DNA of 64,000 bases from Palleronia sp. LCG004 (GTDB lineage Bacteria; Pseudomonadota; Alphaproteobacteria; Rhodobacterales; Rhodobacteraceae): assembly GCF_032931615.1 (NCBI RefSeq), contig NZ_CP136759.1:1302001-1366000 (forward strand). The letters are read 5' to 3'. The notes under the pieces are model-generated. The model made no database searches. It saw only the letters and a list, made by a program, of their open reading frames with translations, and was not told where the DNA came from. Made by a program: the position numbers and the translations under genes. How positions within the stretch are numbered: position 1 is the first letter of the stretch; each line of letters starts with the position of its first letter. This document shows positions 27,711 through 36,720 of this stretch, piece by piece.

Positions 27711-28892
27711 TCAGATCGCGTCGAGCGCAGACCGCAGATCGTCGAGAAGGTCCTCTGGATCCTCGAGACCGACCGAAAGCCGCACAAGGCCGTCGGTAAT
27801 TCCGAGACGGTCGCGCATTGTCTGCTCGAGGCGCTGATGCGTTGTCGTGGCCGGATGCGTGATGATCGACTTGGCATCGCCGAGATTGTTCGAGATTGTC
27901 ACGAGCTTAAGCGCATTGAGGAACCGGAACGCCGCCGCGCGACCGCCTGCTATGTCGAGCGCGAGAATCGTGCCCGGCCCCCGCATCTGTTCCGCCGCCA
28001 CGCCTGCCTGCGGATGGTCCGCGACGCCGGGATAGACGACCCGCGAAAGGCGCTCGTCCCCCGCCAGCGCCTCGGCCAGCCGACCTGCCGTATCGGTCTG
28101 CGCCCGCACGCGCAGTTCCATCGTCTCGAGGCCCTTCAGCATGATCCAGGCCGTAAAGGGGGACATCGCGCCCCCGGTATGCTTGAGATAGGGCTCGACC
28201 GTCTTGCGGATGAATTCCCGCGTCCCGACGATCACACCGCCCAGCGCCCGCCCCTGTCCGTCGATATGCTTCGTCGCGGAATAGACGACGACATCGGCCC
28301 CCATCTCCAGCGCGCGGGAAAAGACCGGAGTGGCGAAGACGTTGTCGACCACGACCGTCGCACCGACCTCATGCGCGATCTTTGCCACGGCACGCAGGTC
28401 GATGACCTCGAGCGCGGGATTCGACACCGTCTCGAGGAACACGGCCCTCGTGTCGGCCCGGACCGCACCGCGCCATTGGTCGAGGTCGAGCCCGTCGACG
28501 AAGGTTACCTCCACACCGTAACGTGTCAGAATCTCCTCGAGAATATAAAGGCATGACCCGAAGAGGGCCCGCGACGACACGATGTGATCGCCTGCCTTCA
28601 GCATCGAGGTGAGTGCGCCGTTGACCGCGGCCATTCCGGACGCCGTGGCGAACGCATCCTCGGCCCCTTCGATTGCCGCAATGCGGTCCTCGAACATTCT
28701 CACAGTCGGGTTGCCGTAGCGGGCATAGATGAACTCGTCCTCGCCAAGGCTCTCGAACCTCTGCGCGGCGGCCTCGGCACTGTCATAGACAAAGCCCTGC
28801 GTAAGGAAGATCGCCTCGCTCACCTCGCCGTACTGACTGCGTCTGATGCCCGAATGGACGCCCTGCGTCCGGCTTTTCCAGGATTCGCTCAT
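27711..28892 (-). CDS. metZ: O-succinylhomoserine sulfhydrylase
   Basis: MetZ makes homocysteine from O-succinylhomoserine and sulfide, using PLP, in methionine synthesis. The 393-residue protein is of the Cys/Met-metabolism family: FIYARYGNPTV, ATASGMAAV, VVDNVFATP and the PLP-lysine motif YSATKHIDGQG. A strong GAGAGG precedes the ATG ending at 28892. The leader holds a SAM-II riboswitch, so the gene should be shut off by SAM, in the same way as metK. MetZ is distinguished from MetB and MetC only by overall similarity. Confidence 0.93.
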   Translation of the reverse strand: MSESWKSRTQGVHSGIRRSQYGEVSEAIFLTQGFVYDSAEAAAQRFESLGEDEFIYARYGNPTVRMFEDRIAAIEGAEDAFATASGMAAVNGALTSMLKAGDHIVSSRALFGSCLYILEEILTRYGVEVTFVDGLDLDQWRGAVRADTRAVFLETVSNPALEVIDLRAVAKIAHEVGATVVVDNVFATPVFSRALEMGADVVVYSATKHIDGQGRALGGVIVGTREFIRKTVEPYLKHTGGAMSPFTAWIMLKGLETMELRVRAQTDTAGRLAEALAGDERLSRVVYPGVADHPQAGVAAEQMRGPGTILALDIAGGRAAAFRFLNALKLVTISNNLGDAKSIITHPATTTHQRLEQTMRDRLGITDGLVRLSVGLEDPEDLLDDLRSALDAI

Positions 28893-28948
28893 GGGGATAC
28901 CTCTCGACGTTCGCCCCACCGATCGAAAAGGCGGAAACCTCGTCCCGA

Positions 28949-29003
28949 CCTCTTTAGCGGTATATTTAACGTGGCCCGCAATCCGGTGTACAAATCGCCA
29001 CGC
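28949..29003 (-). promoter_or_regulatory. SAM-II riboswitch in the metZ leader
   Basis: Read leftward: CGTGGC-GATTTG, then GGATTGCGG-GCCACG, then TTAAATATACCGCTAAAGAGG. The CGTGGC (29002-28997) and GCCACG (28975-28970) arms form a six-pair P1. GATTT, ATTGC and the downstream TTAAA and GCTAAA elements match the SAM-II pseudoknot riboswitch known in front of metA, metX and metZ genes of alphaproteobacteria. It ends about 57 bases before the metZ start. Confidence 0.85.
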
Positions 29004-29141
29004 CTTTTGCTAGGCCGAGTTTCCGCGCGGGTCAACATCTCAGCCAGCTGCGCGGATGTCGCCACGAGTTCGCACCCGGTTCCGATCGCAGGGTCGCGCT
29101 AACACATCCTCAAGATTCGCGCGCTAGGATAGACGGGTACG

Positions 29142-29540
29142 ATGAATTGTCTGCCTCCGGAGATCACGGCGATGGATATACGCGATCGCAGATGGCCCTC
29201 GGAGGTCGTCGTGCTCATCGAGTCGCGCGGCGAGCGTGTGAAGGCCCGTGTGGGCGACGTGAGCGAGGGGGGCATCAAGATGCGCTCGCCCAAGCTTTCG
29301 GCCGAACCCGGTCAGGTCGTGACCCTCTTCGCCGCACGCCAATCCGCAACGGGCGAGATCCGCTGGTCCCGCGGCGACGTCTACGGCGTATCGTTCCGAC
29401 CGCCCTTGTCCGACGATATGCTGGCCGCGCTTACGAACGGACTTTACCGCGCCCCCACAGCGGAAATCGCGGCCCATCGACGGAGCCAGACCACACGTGG
29501 GCGTCACCGGCCGGCCCCGGGCTACCTGGCGACGATGTAA
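29142..29540 (+). CDS. PilZ-domain protein
   Basis: A 132-residue protein consisting mainly of a PilZ domain (about 12-100). The c-di-GMP-binding features are an arginine cluster (Arg14, Arg16, Arg17) and the DVSEGG motif at 39-44, followed by the GEIRW and GVSF strands. A basic, probably disordered tail ends the protein. It stands alone, convergent with the septation-protein gene. Binding c-di-GMP is a family expectation, not shown. Confidence 0.8.
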   Translation: MNCLPPEITAMDIRDRRWPSEVVVLIESRGERVKARVGDVSEGGIKMRSPKLSAEPGQVVTLFAARQSATGEIRWSRGDVYGVSFRPPLSDDMLAALTNGLYRAPTAEIAAHRRSQTTRGRHRPAPGYLATM

Positions 29541-29550
29541 GGCCAGCGCG

Positions 29551-30147
29551 TTACTCGGCGTCGCCTGTCCCGTGGTCGCGGAAAAGACGGCTCTGCGCGA
29601 TGAAGAACACGAAGATCGCGCCGGTGAGACCGAAGGTCTTGAAGTTCACCCAGGCATCCGTTGACATCGTCCGCCAGACCACCTCGTTCAGCACGGCCAA
29701 CCCGAAGAAGAACGCGCAGAAGCGCCGCGTGAGGATCATCCACCCCGTTTCGTCGAGCGGGACCAGCCCTTCCATTACCATCCGAAGATAGCTCTGCCCG
29801 CGCAGCAATCCGACAAGCAGGATGATTCCGAAGATCAGGTAGATCAGCGTGGGTTTCATCTTGAAGAACCGCTCGTCGTTGAGCCAGACCGTCAGCCCGC
29901 CGAAGACCACAACCAGGATCAATGTCATCACCTGCATCCGCGACAGATGACCCGTGATCTTCCAGATGATCGCCATCGACGCCATCAGGATCGGCACGAA
30001 CAAAGCCGTCATCAGGATGAAGCCGGTATATTCCTCGCCCAGGATCGTGAACGTATGATCGCGAAGGAAAAGGTACCCCACGAAGAAGAGCGCGACCGGC
30101 CCCAGCTCCAGCGCCGTGACGAGGCCCTTTTTCGAATCGTCCGCCAT
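29551..30147 (-). CDS. Septation protein A (YciB/IspZ family)
   Basis: An inner-membrane protein of 198 residues with about five or six hydrophobic spans. It has the family features LGPVALFFVGY, FGGLTVWLNDERFFKMKPTL and the C-terminal NEVVWRTMSTDAWVNFKTFGL. It takes part in cell division or envelope organisation in other bacteria, though its biochemical role is unclear. It lies 189 bases downstream of ftsY, a common alphaproteobacterial order. The ATG ending at 30147 is the family start. Confidence 0.92.
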   Translation of the reverse strand: MADDSKKGLVTALELGPVALFFVGYLFLRDHTFTILGEEYTGFILMTALFVPILMASMAIIWKITGHLSRMQVMTLILVVVFGGLTVWLNDERFFKMKPTLIYLIFGIILLVGLLRGQSYLRMVMEGLVPLDETGWMILTRRFCAFFFGLAVLNEVVWRTMSTDAWVNFKTFGLTGAIFVFFIAQSRLFRDHGTGDAE

Positions 30148-30336
30148 GATCCATCGTCCCTTGTTCGAAGTCGTCCGCACCTAACGCGATCGGATTGCCG
30201 AGGGCCAGCCCAGCGCGCGATCCCGGTGCTGACGTGATCGCGAGGTGACCGACCCCGGCGGGGCCGGAAATTGCCGCAAGGCATGGCAAAAGAGGGTCAG
30301 GCCGGTTTCGACGCGGCCGAGAAACAAAGAGATGGT

Positions 30337-31596
30337 TTACGCTCGGCTCTCCGCGCCGGTCAGAGCGGACGCGAATTCCTCGGGATCGAACGGCGCGAGA
30401 TCGTCGATCTGCTCGCCCACGCCGATCGCGTGAATGGGTAGGCCAAACCGGTCGGCGAGCGCCACGAGAACGCCGCCCCGCGCCGTTCCGTCGAGCTTGG
30501 TCATCACCAGACCCGACACATCGGCAAGTTTCTGGAACGTCTCGACCTGGCTCAGCGCATTCTGGCCGGTCGTGGCATCGAGGACGAGGACGGTGTTGTG
30601 CGGCGCGTCGGGATCCTTCTTGCGGATGACCCGAACGATCTTGGCCAGCTCCTCCATGAGGTCGGCGCGGTTCTGCAGCCTGCCGGCCGTGTCGATCATG
30701 AGGAGGTCCGCCCCGTCGGCTTCGGCCCGCGTCATGGCTTCGAAGGCAAGGCTTGCCGGATCGCTGCCCTGCGGTGCGGTCATCACCGGCACGCCGGCCC
30801 GTTCGCCCCAGACCTGCAACTGCTCGACGGCGGCCGCGCGGAACGTGTCGCCGGCCGCGATCACGACGCTCTTGCCAGCAGCGCGGAACTGGCTCGCGAG
30901 TTTGCCGATCGTCGTCGTCTTGCCCGACCCGTTCACACCCACGACGAGGACGACCTGAGGTTTCTTCGAATAGAGCGGCAACGGACGCGCGACCGGCTCC
31001 ATGATCCGCGCGATCTCCTGGGCCAGGAGCGTCTTGATCTCGTTCGTCGAGAGTCTGCGTCCCATTCGCCCCTCGGCCATGTTGGCAGTGACGCGACCGG
31101 CCGTCTCGACGCCCATATCCGCCGTGATGAGAAGATCCTCGAGCTGTTCGAGCATGTCGTCATCGAGAGGCCGGCGCATGACCGGAGCCGCAGCCGCCCC
31201 GCGCCCGAAAAGCCGCCCGATCATCCCCGAGCCCCGTGCAGCGGGCGGGCTGTCGTCGGGGATCTCGATTGGCGTGGGCGCAACCGGTGCCTCGCTCGGC
31301 GGGGTTTCCTGCGGGACTTCCGGTGGCGGCGGTGCCGGTGCGGGATCCTCGGGCCTTGGGAACGGGTCGGGTGCCGGCGGCGGCCCCGGCTGGGGCTGGG
31401 GCGCAGGCGGCGGGCCCGGATCGGGCTCGGGTTCCGGCGCGGGAACCGGCGGCGGAGCGGGCTCCGGATCGGGTCGCGCGACCCCCTCATCCTCAGGAGC
31501 GGTATCGCCCCCCTCCTCGACGATCGAGTCGATCCCCTCGTCGAGCTTCGAGGACGACTTGAAGAGCTTTGATTTCAGCTTGTTGAAAAACGACAT
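30337..31596 (-). CDS. ftsY: Signal recognition particle receptor FtsY
   Basis: FtsY docks SRP-ribosome complexes on the membrane. The product has 419 residues. The NG GTPase domain fills the C-terminal 285 residues: G1 at GVNGSGKTTT (220-229), GDTFRAAAVEQL, DTAGR and TKLDGTARGG. The N-terminal part has a short basic membrane-contact start and a very proline-rich linker (about 42-108) alternating P, A, E and D. The start is the ATG ending at 31596 (MSFFNKLKSKLFK). Confidence 0.96.
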   Translation of the reverse strand: MSFFNKLKSKLFKSSSKLDEGIDSIVEEGGDTAPEDEGVARPDPEPAPPPVPAPEPEPDPGPPPAPQPQPGPPPAPDPFPRPEDPAPAPPPPEVPQETPPSEAPVAPTPIEIPDDSPPAARGSGMIGRLFGRGAAAAPVMRRPLDDDMLEQLEDLLITADMGVETAGRVTANMAEGRMGRRLSTNEIKTLLAQEIARIMEPVARPLPLYSKKPQVVLVVGVNGSGKTTTIGKLASQFRAAGKSVVIAAGDTFRAAAVEQLQVWGERAGVPVMTAPQGSDPASLAFEAMTRAEADGADLLMIDTAGRLQNRADLMEELAKIVRVIRKKDPDAPHNTVLVLDATTGQNALSQVETFQKLADVSGLVMTKLDGTARGGVLVALADRFGLPIHAIGVGEQIDDLAPFDPEEFASALTGAESRA

Positions 31597-31738
31597 GACG
31601 GCTGCCTCCGCATCTTGTGTTCCACTTAGGCCAGCCAGACCTGCATGGAAACCCGCAGGGACCGTGGGGCGGAGGTTTCGCCGCGAAACCAACCGAACGA
31701 ACTGGAACGGTCGCCCGCCCTATGGCATCCTTTGCGAC

Positions 31739-32134
31739 ATGAGACATATCGCCCTCGCCATAGGCCTCGTCATTGCGGCCCCCTCCTTCGCCCAGACGCC
31801 GATGACGGCCGAGGAATTCGAGGATTACGTGACAGGCAAGACGCTTTACTATGCCTCGAACGGCATCGCCTACGGGATCGAGGAATACCATCCCGGTCGT
31901 GAGGTGCGCTGGTCCTTCCTCGACGACGAATGCAAGGAAGGTGTCTGGTATCCGAGGGACGAGCAGATCTGCTTCGAATACATCGACGGCAATGGGCCGC
32001 AATGCTGGACCTTCTTCCTACAGGATGGCGGCCTGATGGCGCGGTTCGCGGACGACCCGCCGGGATCCGAACTCTACGAGACGCAGACAAGCGACGAGCC
32101 GTTGAAATGCCCCGGCCCCGCAGTCGGCGTCTGA
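31739..32134 (+). CDS. Small exported protein of unknown function
   Basis: The product of 131 residues begins with a clear signal peptide (MRHIALAIGLVIAAPSFAQ, cleavage about after residue 18), so it is periplasmic or secreted. The mature part has four cysteines (in DDECKEG, EQICFEY, PQCWTFF and LKCPGP), which could form two disulfides, and a NGIAYGIEEY segment. I do not recognise a named family. It runs divergent from ftsY and convergent with xseA (10 bases apart). Confidence 0.7.
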   Translation: MRHIALAIGLVIAAPSFAQTPMTAEEFEDYVTGKTLYYASNGIAYGIEEYHPGREVRWSFLDDECKEGVWYPRDEQICFEYIDGNGPQCWTFFLQDGGLMARFADDPPGSELYETQTSDEPLKCPGPAVGV

Positions 32135-32144
32135 AACGCGCCTG

Positions 32145-33695
32145 TCAGAGCAACTTGCCCTGCTCCGGCGGCGGCGAGGGATCGGGTTTGGCTTTCTTCT
32201 GCGGCTTGCCGGCGGCAGGCGTCATTCGGCCATCGGCGAATTGTATCTCGAGCTTGGTCGCCTTGCGCGCCGCGTTGGCGGTCGTTACCACCTGCCCGTC
32301 TCCGCGAACGACGGCATAGCCGCGCGATAGGGTCGCCTCGTAACCGAGGGAAAGTCGCAACCTGTCGAGCGATTCGAGACGCCGCGCGGCACTATCGATC
32401 CCGCGTCGCTCGGCGCGGGTCATCCGGTCGGCATGATCGCTGAGCTTTTGGCGAAGGCGATCGACATCCTTCGGCGGAGCCAGACGGGCCAGCGACAGCG
32501 CCTGCCGGTCGAGCCGGTCGCGACCGTGCGCCACCGCCCGCCCGAGCGCGGGGCCGAGCCGCATTGCATTACCGTCGAGCTGCCGCCGCCGCGCCCCGAG
32601 TCCCTGTCGCACGGATGCGGGACGCAGCCCGCCACCCAACTCGACGAGCCGCGCGCGTCGTCGCGAGACGGATCGCTCGAGCGCGGCCTCGAGCCTTTGG
32701 TCCAGCATGTCGAGCCGCTGCCGCGCTGAGGTGAGCAACGTTTCAGGCCGCGGCAGCGCGCGCGACAGCGCCTCGACGTGGCGCCGCCTGTCGGACACCC
32801 CTCTGAGAAGAGCACGGCCCAGGCGGTCACCCTGCCCGCCCAGCCAGACGAGCAGGTCGGCGCGAACCGGCACCGCAAGTTCGGCCGCGGCCGTCGGTGT
32901 CGGTGCGCGACGATCCGAGACGTAATCGATCAGCGTCGTGTCGGTCTCGTGGCCCACGGCCGAGATCAGTGGAATGTCGCTCGCCGCGGCGGCGCGGGCC
33001 ACGACCTCCTCGTTGAAGCCCCAGAGATCCTCGATCGAGCCGCCACCGCGCGCGACGATCAGCAGATCGGGACGCGGCAGCGCCCCGCCGGGGCTGAGCG
33101 CATTGAAACCCTCGATCGCACGGGCGACCTCGGCCGCGCAATCGCGCCCCTGGACCGCAACGGGCCAAACGAGGACGCGGCGCGGAAACCTTTCGCGCAG
33201 ACGGTGGAGGATGTCTCGGATGACCGCGCCCGAAGGCGAGGTCACGACGCCGATGATCTCGGGCAGATAGGGCAGCGGGCGCTTGCGGGCTTCGTCGAAC
33301 AACCCTTCGGACTGAAGCTGTGCCTTGCGCTTTTCCAGCATGGCCATCAGCGCACCGACGCCCGCGGGCCGCAGGTCATCGACGTTCAACTGGTATTTCG
33401 ACTGCGACCCGAAGGTGGTGAGCCGACCGGTCGCAACGACCTCCATCCCTTCCTCGGGACGCGTCGTCAGTCGACCGACCTGACCCTTCCATGCGACGGA
33501 GGCCAGCACGTTCCGGTCGTCCTTCACATCGAAATAGAGGTGGCCGGAACGCGCGGTAAAGACGCGCCCGACTTCGCCCTTGACGCGGACGCGGCCGAAT
33601 CCGTCCTCGAGCACACGTTTCACCGCTCCGGAAATTTCGGAAACGGTATATTCGTGGGCGTTTTCGCCCGGATCGGGATCGTCGAGAAGGTCCAT
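32145..33695 (-). CDS. xseA: Exodeoxyribonuclease VII large subunit
   Basis: XseA is the catalytic large subunit of single-strand-specific ExoVII. The 516-residue product has an N-terminal OB fold (VRVKGEV, SGHLYFDVKDD), the catalytic part with GVVTSPSGAVIRDILHRLRERFP and the LIVARGGGSIEDLWGFNEE and SAVGHETDTT motifs, then a long helical region (about 300-450). The ATG ending at 33695 is chosen on homology. Confidence 0.95.
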   Translation of the reverse strand: MDLLDDPDPGENAHEYTVSEISGAVKRVLEDGFGRVRVKGEVGRVFTARSGHLYFDVKDDRNVLASVAWKGQVGRLTTRPEEGMEVVATGRLTTFGSQSKYQLNVDDLRPAGVGALMAMLEKRKAQLQSEGLFDEARKRPLPYLPEIIGVVTSPSGAVIRDILHRLRERFPRRVLVWPVAVQGRDCAAEVARAIEGFNALSPGGALPRPDLLIVARGGGSIEDLWGFNEEVVARAAAASDIPLISAVGHETDTTLIDYVSDRRAPTPTAAAELAVPVRADLLVWLGGQGDRLGRALLRGVSDRRRHVEALSRALPRPETLLTSARQRLDMLDQRLEAALERSVSRRRARLVELGGGLRPASVRQGLGARRRQLDGNAMRLGPALGRAVAHGRDRLDRQALSLARLAPPKDVDRLRQKLSDHADRMTRAERRGIDSAARRLESLDRLRLSLGYEATLSRGYAVVRGDGQVVTTANAARKATKLEIQFADGRMTPAAGKPQKKAKPDPSPPPEQGKLL

Positions 33696-33890
33696 GAGGG
33701 GCAGGATATGCAGGCGCGCGGATGCGCGCAAGGAAGCCCCGCAGGGCCATTCGAACGGGCCGGCGGAAAGACATGAGGCTTCCCGCACGCAAGAAGTCCG
33801 AAGACCGGGTTCGGATCATGGGCGGCACGCTTTTCATCGGCGGCAGCGGCGGCTATTGGGGCGGCAACCATGACTTTCGAGGGAGCCTCG

Positions 33891-35159
33891 ATGAACATTC
33901 TGATCCTCGGAAGCGGCGGGCGCGAACATGCGCTGGCATGGGCCGCACTGCAGAATCCCAAATGCGACCGGCTGATCGTGGCCCCGGGCAATGCGGGAAT
34001 TGCGGAGATTGCCGAAATCGCGACGCTGGCCATCGAGGATGGCGAGGCGGTGGCAAGCTTCGCGGCTGAGAACGCTGTCGATTTCGTGATCATCGGTCCC
34101 GAGGCTCCGCTTGCCGCAGGCGTAGCGGACAGGCTCCGCGCGTCGGGCGTGCTCGTCTTCGGACCGAATGCCGCGGCTGCAATGCTCGAGACATCGAAGA
34201 CCTTCACCAAGGAAATCTGCGACGCCGCGGACGCGCCCACCGCCCGCTGGGCCCGGTTCGACGAAGCGCAGGCCGCGCACGACCACGTTGTGCGGACGGG
34301 CGCACCGATCGTCGTCAAGGCCGACGGGCTCGCCGCTGGCAAGGGGGTCGTCGTGGCCGAAACGATCGAAGCGGCCCATGCGGCGATCGACGACATTCTT
34401 GGCGGTCCGCTCGGCGGCGAGGGCGCATCGCTCGTGATCGAGGAATTCATGCGGGGCGAGGAAGCGTCGTTCTTCGTCCTTGTCGACGGGACCGAGATTT
34501 TGCCGATGGGCACGGCGCAGGATCACAAGCGGGTGGGCGACGGCGATACCGGTCCCAATACCGGCGGCATGGGTGCCTACTCGCCCGCCCCCGTGATGAC
34601 CGAAGAGGTAAGCGAGGCCGCCCTTTCGCGCATCGTGCGTCCCGTCGTCGAAGAGATGGCGCGCCGGGGAACGCCCTATTCCGGCATCCTCTATGTCGGT
34701 CTGATGATCGAGGACGGTGCGCCGCGACTCGTGGAATTCAACGCGCGGTTCGGTGATCCCGAATGTCAGGTGCTGATGATGCGGCTGGGTGCGCAGGCGC
34801 TCGATGCAATGCTGGCCTGCGCCGAGGGGCGATTGGGGCAGATGCGGATCGGCTGGGCCGATGACCATGCGCTGACAGTGGTGATGGCGGCCGAAGGTTA
34901 TCCCGGCCCCTATGCCAAGGGCAGTCCGATCGGTGGGCTCGATGGGCTTGGCGGAACGTCGTCGCGCATGGTCTTTCATGCGGGAACGGCAATGTCCGAG
35001 GGCCACGTGGTTGCTGCGGGTGGCCGGGTGCTGAGCGTCACGGCGCGCGGCACCGATCTGCGCGAGGCCCGCGACCGCGCCTACGAGATGTGCGCCGCGA
35101 TCGACTGGACCGATGGTTTCTATCGCCGCGATATCGGCTGGCGCGCACTCGGGCACTGA
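33891..35159 (+). CDS. purD: Phosphoribosylamine-glycine ligase
   Basis: PurD (GARS) makes glycinamide ribonucleotide in purine synthesis. The 422-residue product opens with MNILILGSGGREHALAWA and shows the ATP-grasp features KADGLAAGKGVVVA, GPNTGGMGAYSPAP and EFNARFGDPECQ. The ATG at 33891 has GGGAG upstream. The 195 bases back to xseA hold no convincing gene. Confidence 0.97.
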   Translation: MNILILGSGGREHALAWAALQNPKCDRLIVAPGNAGIAEIAEIATLAIEDGEAVASFAAENAVDFVIIGPEAPLAAGVADRLRASGVLVFGPNAAAAMLETSKTFTKEICDAADAPTARWARFDEAQAAHDHVVRTGAPIVVKADGLAAGKGVVVAETIEAAHAAIDDILGGPLGGEGASLVIEEFMRGEEASFFVLVDGTEILPMGTAQDHKRVGDGDTGPNTGGMGAYSPAPVMTEEVSEAALSRIVRPVVEEMARRGTPYSGILYVGLMIEDGAPRLVEFNARFGDPECQVLMMRLGAQALDAMLACAEGRLGQMRIGWADDHALTVVMAAEGYPGPYAKGSPIGGLDGLGGTSSRMVFHAGTAMSEGHVVAAGGRVLSVTARGTDLREARDRAYEMCAAIDWTDGFYRRDIGWRALGH

Positions 35160-35187
35160 TCGCCAAGGCAGACGCAGAAAAGGAAAG

Positions 35188-35769
35188 ATGATGCCAGATC
35201 CCAACCAAGCCGCACTCGATTTCCTGCTGACGCGCCGCTCGCGGCCGGCAAAGACATTGTCCCGCCCCGTACCTGACAGGGAGGCGCTCGCCCCGATCCT
35301 CGAAGCGGGGTTGCGCGCGCCTGACCACAAGAAGCTCGAGCCCTGGCGGCTCGTCGTGCTGAACGGTGCGGCGCTCATGCGGCTGTCGCAGCTCGTTCCG
35401 GATCGCGGCCAGGCGCTCGGCCGCACGCCCGAGGAAATCGACAAGCAGGTCGCGCAATACGCGAATGCCGATCTTGCCGTCGCGGTCGTCGCAAGCCCGG
35501 TCCCCAGTCCGGACGTACCCGAAGCCGAACAGGTGTTGTCCGCCGGCGCGGTCTGCCTGCAGCTTCTCAACGCCGCCCTCGCAGCCGGATGGGGGGCCAA
35601 CTGGCTCAGCGGCTGGGCGAGCCACGATCCCGTCTTCGCGCGTGATGGGCTTGGCCTGTCCGAAGGCGAATGGATCGCGGGCTTCATCCATATCGGGACG
35701 GAAAAGAGCGCGCCACCCGAGCGTCCCCGCCCCGACCCCGCGGCAAAGATCACCTGGATCGACGCGTGA
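35188..35769 (+). CDS. Nitroreductase family protein
   Basis: An FMN-dependent oxidoreductase of the nitroreductase superfamily, 193 residues. RRSRPAKTL near the N-terminus and APDHKKLEPWR match the FMN-binding parts, and the NWLSGW segment lies near the C-terminus; the whole resembles the YdjA-like branch. Either of two adjacent ATGs may start the protein (35188 or 35191); AGGA fits the second better. The substrate is unknown. The stop overlaps the GTG start of the next gene. Confidence 0.85.
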   Translation: MMPDPNQAALDFLLTRRSRPAKTLSRPVPDREALAPILEAGLRAPDHKKLEPWRLVVLNGAALMRLSQLVPDRGQALGRTPEEIDKQVAQYANADLAVAVVASPVPSPDVPEAEQVLSAGAVCLQLLNAALAAGWGANWLSGWASHDPVFARDGLGLSEGEWIAGFIHIGTEKSAPPERPRPDPAAKITWIDA

Positions 35770-36494
35770 AGGCAATCTCCGATGCCGGACGCGCTGTCGC
35801 GCAGATGGGCGATCCGACCTTCCGTCGGGTTCTCGCAACCGGAATCGGACTGACCGTCGCCTTGCTTGCGGCGTTCATCGCAATCTTCGTCTGGATGCTC
35901 GACTGGCTGATCCCGGATCGTTTCACGCTGCCATGGATCGGCGAGGTCACGTGGATAGACAACGCGGTCTCATGGTCATCGGTGCCACTGCTTCTGTTCG
36001 TGTCGACCTTCCTGATGATCCCGGTCGCCTCGGCGTTCACGTCGTTGTTCCTCGACGACGTGACGGACGCGGTCGAAGCGCGACATTACCCCGAACTCCC
36101 GCCTGCGCCGCGTCTGTCCTTCCTGCAGGGGCTCGGTGACGGGTTCAAGTTCCTTGGCGTTCTGATCCTCGCCAACATCGCGGCCTTCGCGGCGTACCTG
36201 ATGCTCCCGCCGGCCGCGCCATTCATCTTCTTCGCGCTGAACGGCTATCTTCTCGGGCGGGAATACTTCCAGTTGATCGCCGCACGCCGGCTGGGCTTTG
36301 CCGGTGCACGGCGTCTGCGCCGGCGTTACGCGGCGCAGATCTGGCTCGCGGGCTGCCTGATGGCCGTCCCGCTGGTCGTTCCGATCCTGGGGTTGCTGGT
36401 TCCAGTCCTAGGGGCGGCGACCTTTACCCACCTGTTCCATCGGCTGCCGGTTCCCGATCGAGCCGGTCGAACCAGTCGAGGTTCTCGACGCTGA
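35766..36494 (+). CDS. CysZ-like EI24-domain membrane protein
   Basis: The product of 242 residues has four hydrophobic spans (about 22-45, 67-87, 128-150, 195-222) and the EI24/CysZ pattern with FLDDVTDAVEARHYP and LNGYLLGREYFQL. CysZ in enterobacteria is a sulfate permease; here the function is inferred from fold only. The start is GTG at 35766, overlapping the nitroreductase stop (GTGA). Its last 71 bases overlap the convergent DUF1467 gene. Confidence 0.8.
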   Translation: MKAISDAGRAVAQMGDPTFRRVLATGIGLTVALLAAFIAIFVWMLDWLIPDRFTLPWIGEVTWIDNAVSWSSVPLLLFVSTFLMIPVASAFTSLFLDDVTDAVEARHYPELPPAPRLSFLQGLGDGFKFLGVLILANIAAFAAYLMLPPAAPFIFFALNGYLLGREYFQLIAARRLGFAGARRLRRRYAAQIWLAGCLMAVPLVVPILGLLVPVLGAATFTHLFHRLPVPDRAGRTSRGSRR

Positions 36495-36720
36495 TCCAGC
36501 CGGATGTGATGACGACGTAGAGCAGTATCCACAGCATGATTGTGATCAACGTCACCCATCGTGCGGTGCGCCACATATCCGTCGATGCCGGCGACCCGGC
36601 ATGCGTACCTGGCACGATCTTGCCCTCGTCGCCCTGTGTCCTCAGGCCGATCGGCAGCACGACGAACAGCACCATGAACCAGATCACGGCAAAGAGGACG
36701 ATTGCGGAGGTGATGCTCAT
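36424..36720 (-). CDS. DUF1467 family membrane protein
   Basis: The product of 98 residues has two transmembrane spans (about 5-25 and 55-75) with a GLRTQGDEGKIVPGTHAGSPA loop typical of the DUF1467 family of alphaproteobacteria. No function is known. The start overlaps the stop of the epimerase gene by four bases, and the tail overlaps the CysZ-like gene on the other strand. Confidence 0.82.
   Translation of the reverse strand: MSITSAIVLFAVIWFMVLFVVLPIGLRTQGDEGKIVPGTHAGSPASTDMWRTARWVTLITIMLWILLYVVITSGWISVENLDWFDRLDREPAADGTGG

Noticed and set aside
33722..34069. A 115-codon plus-strand frame overlapping the purD start
   Set aside because: No homology to DUF2093 or any family I know; purD has the better start and the conserved N-terminus in another frame.
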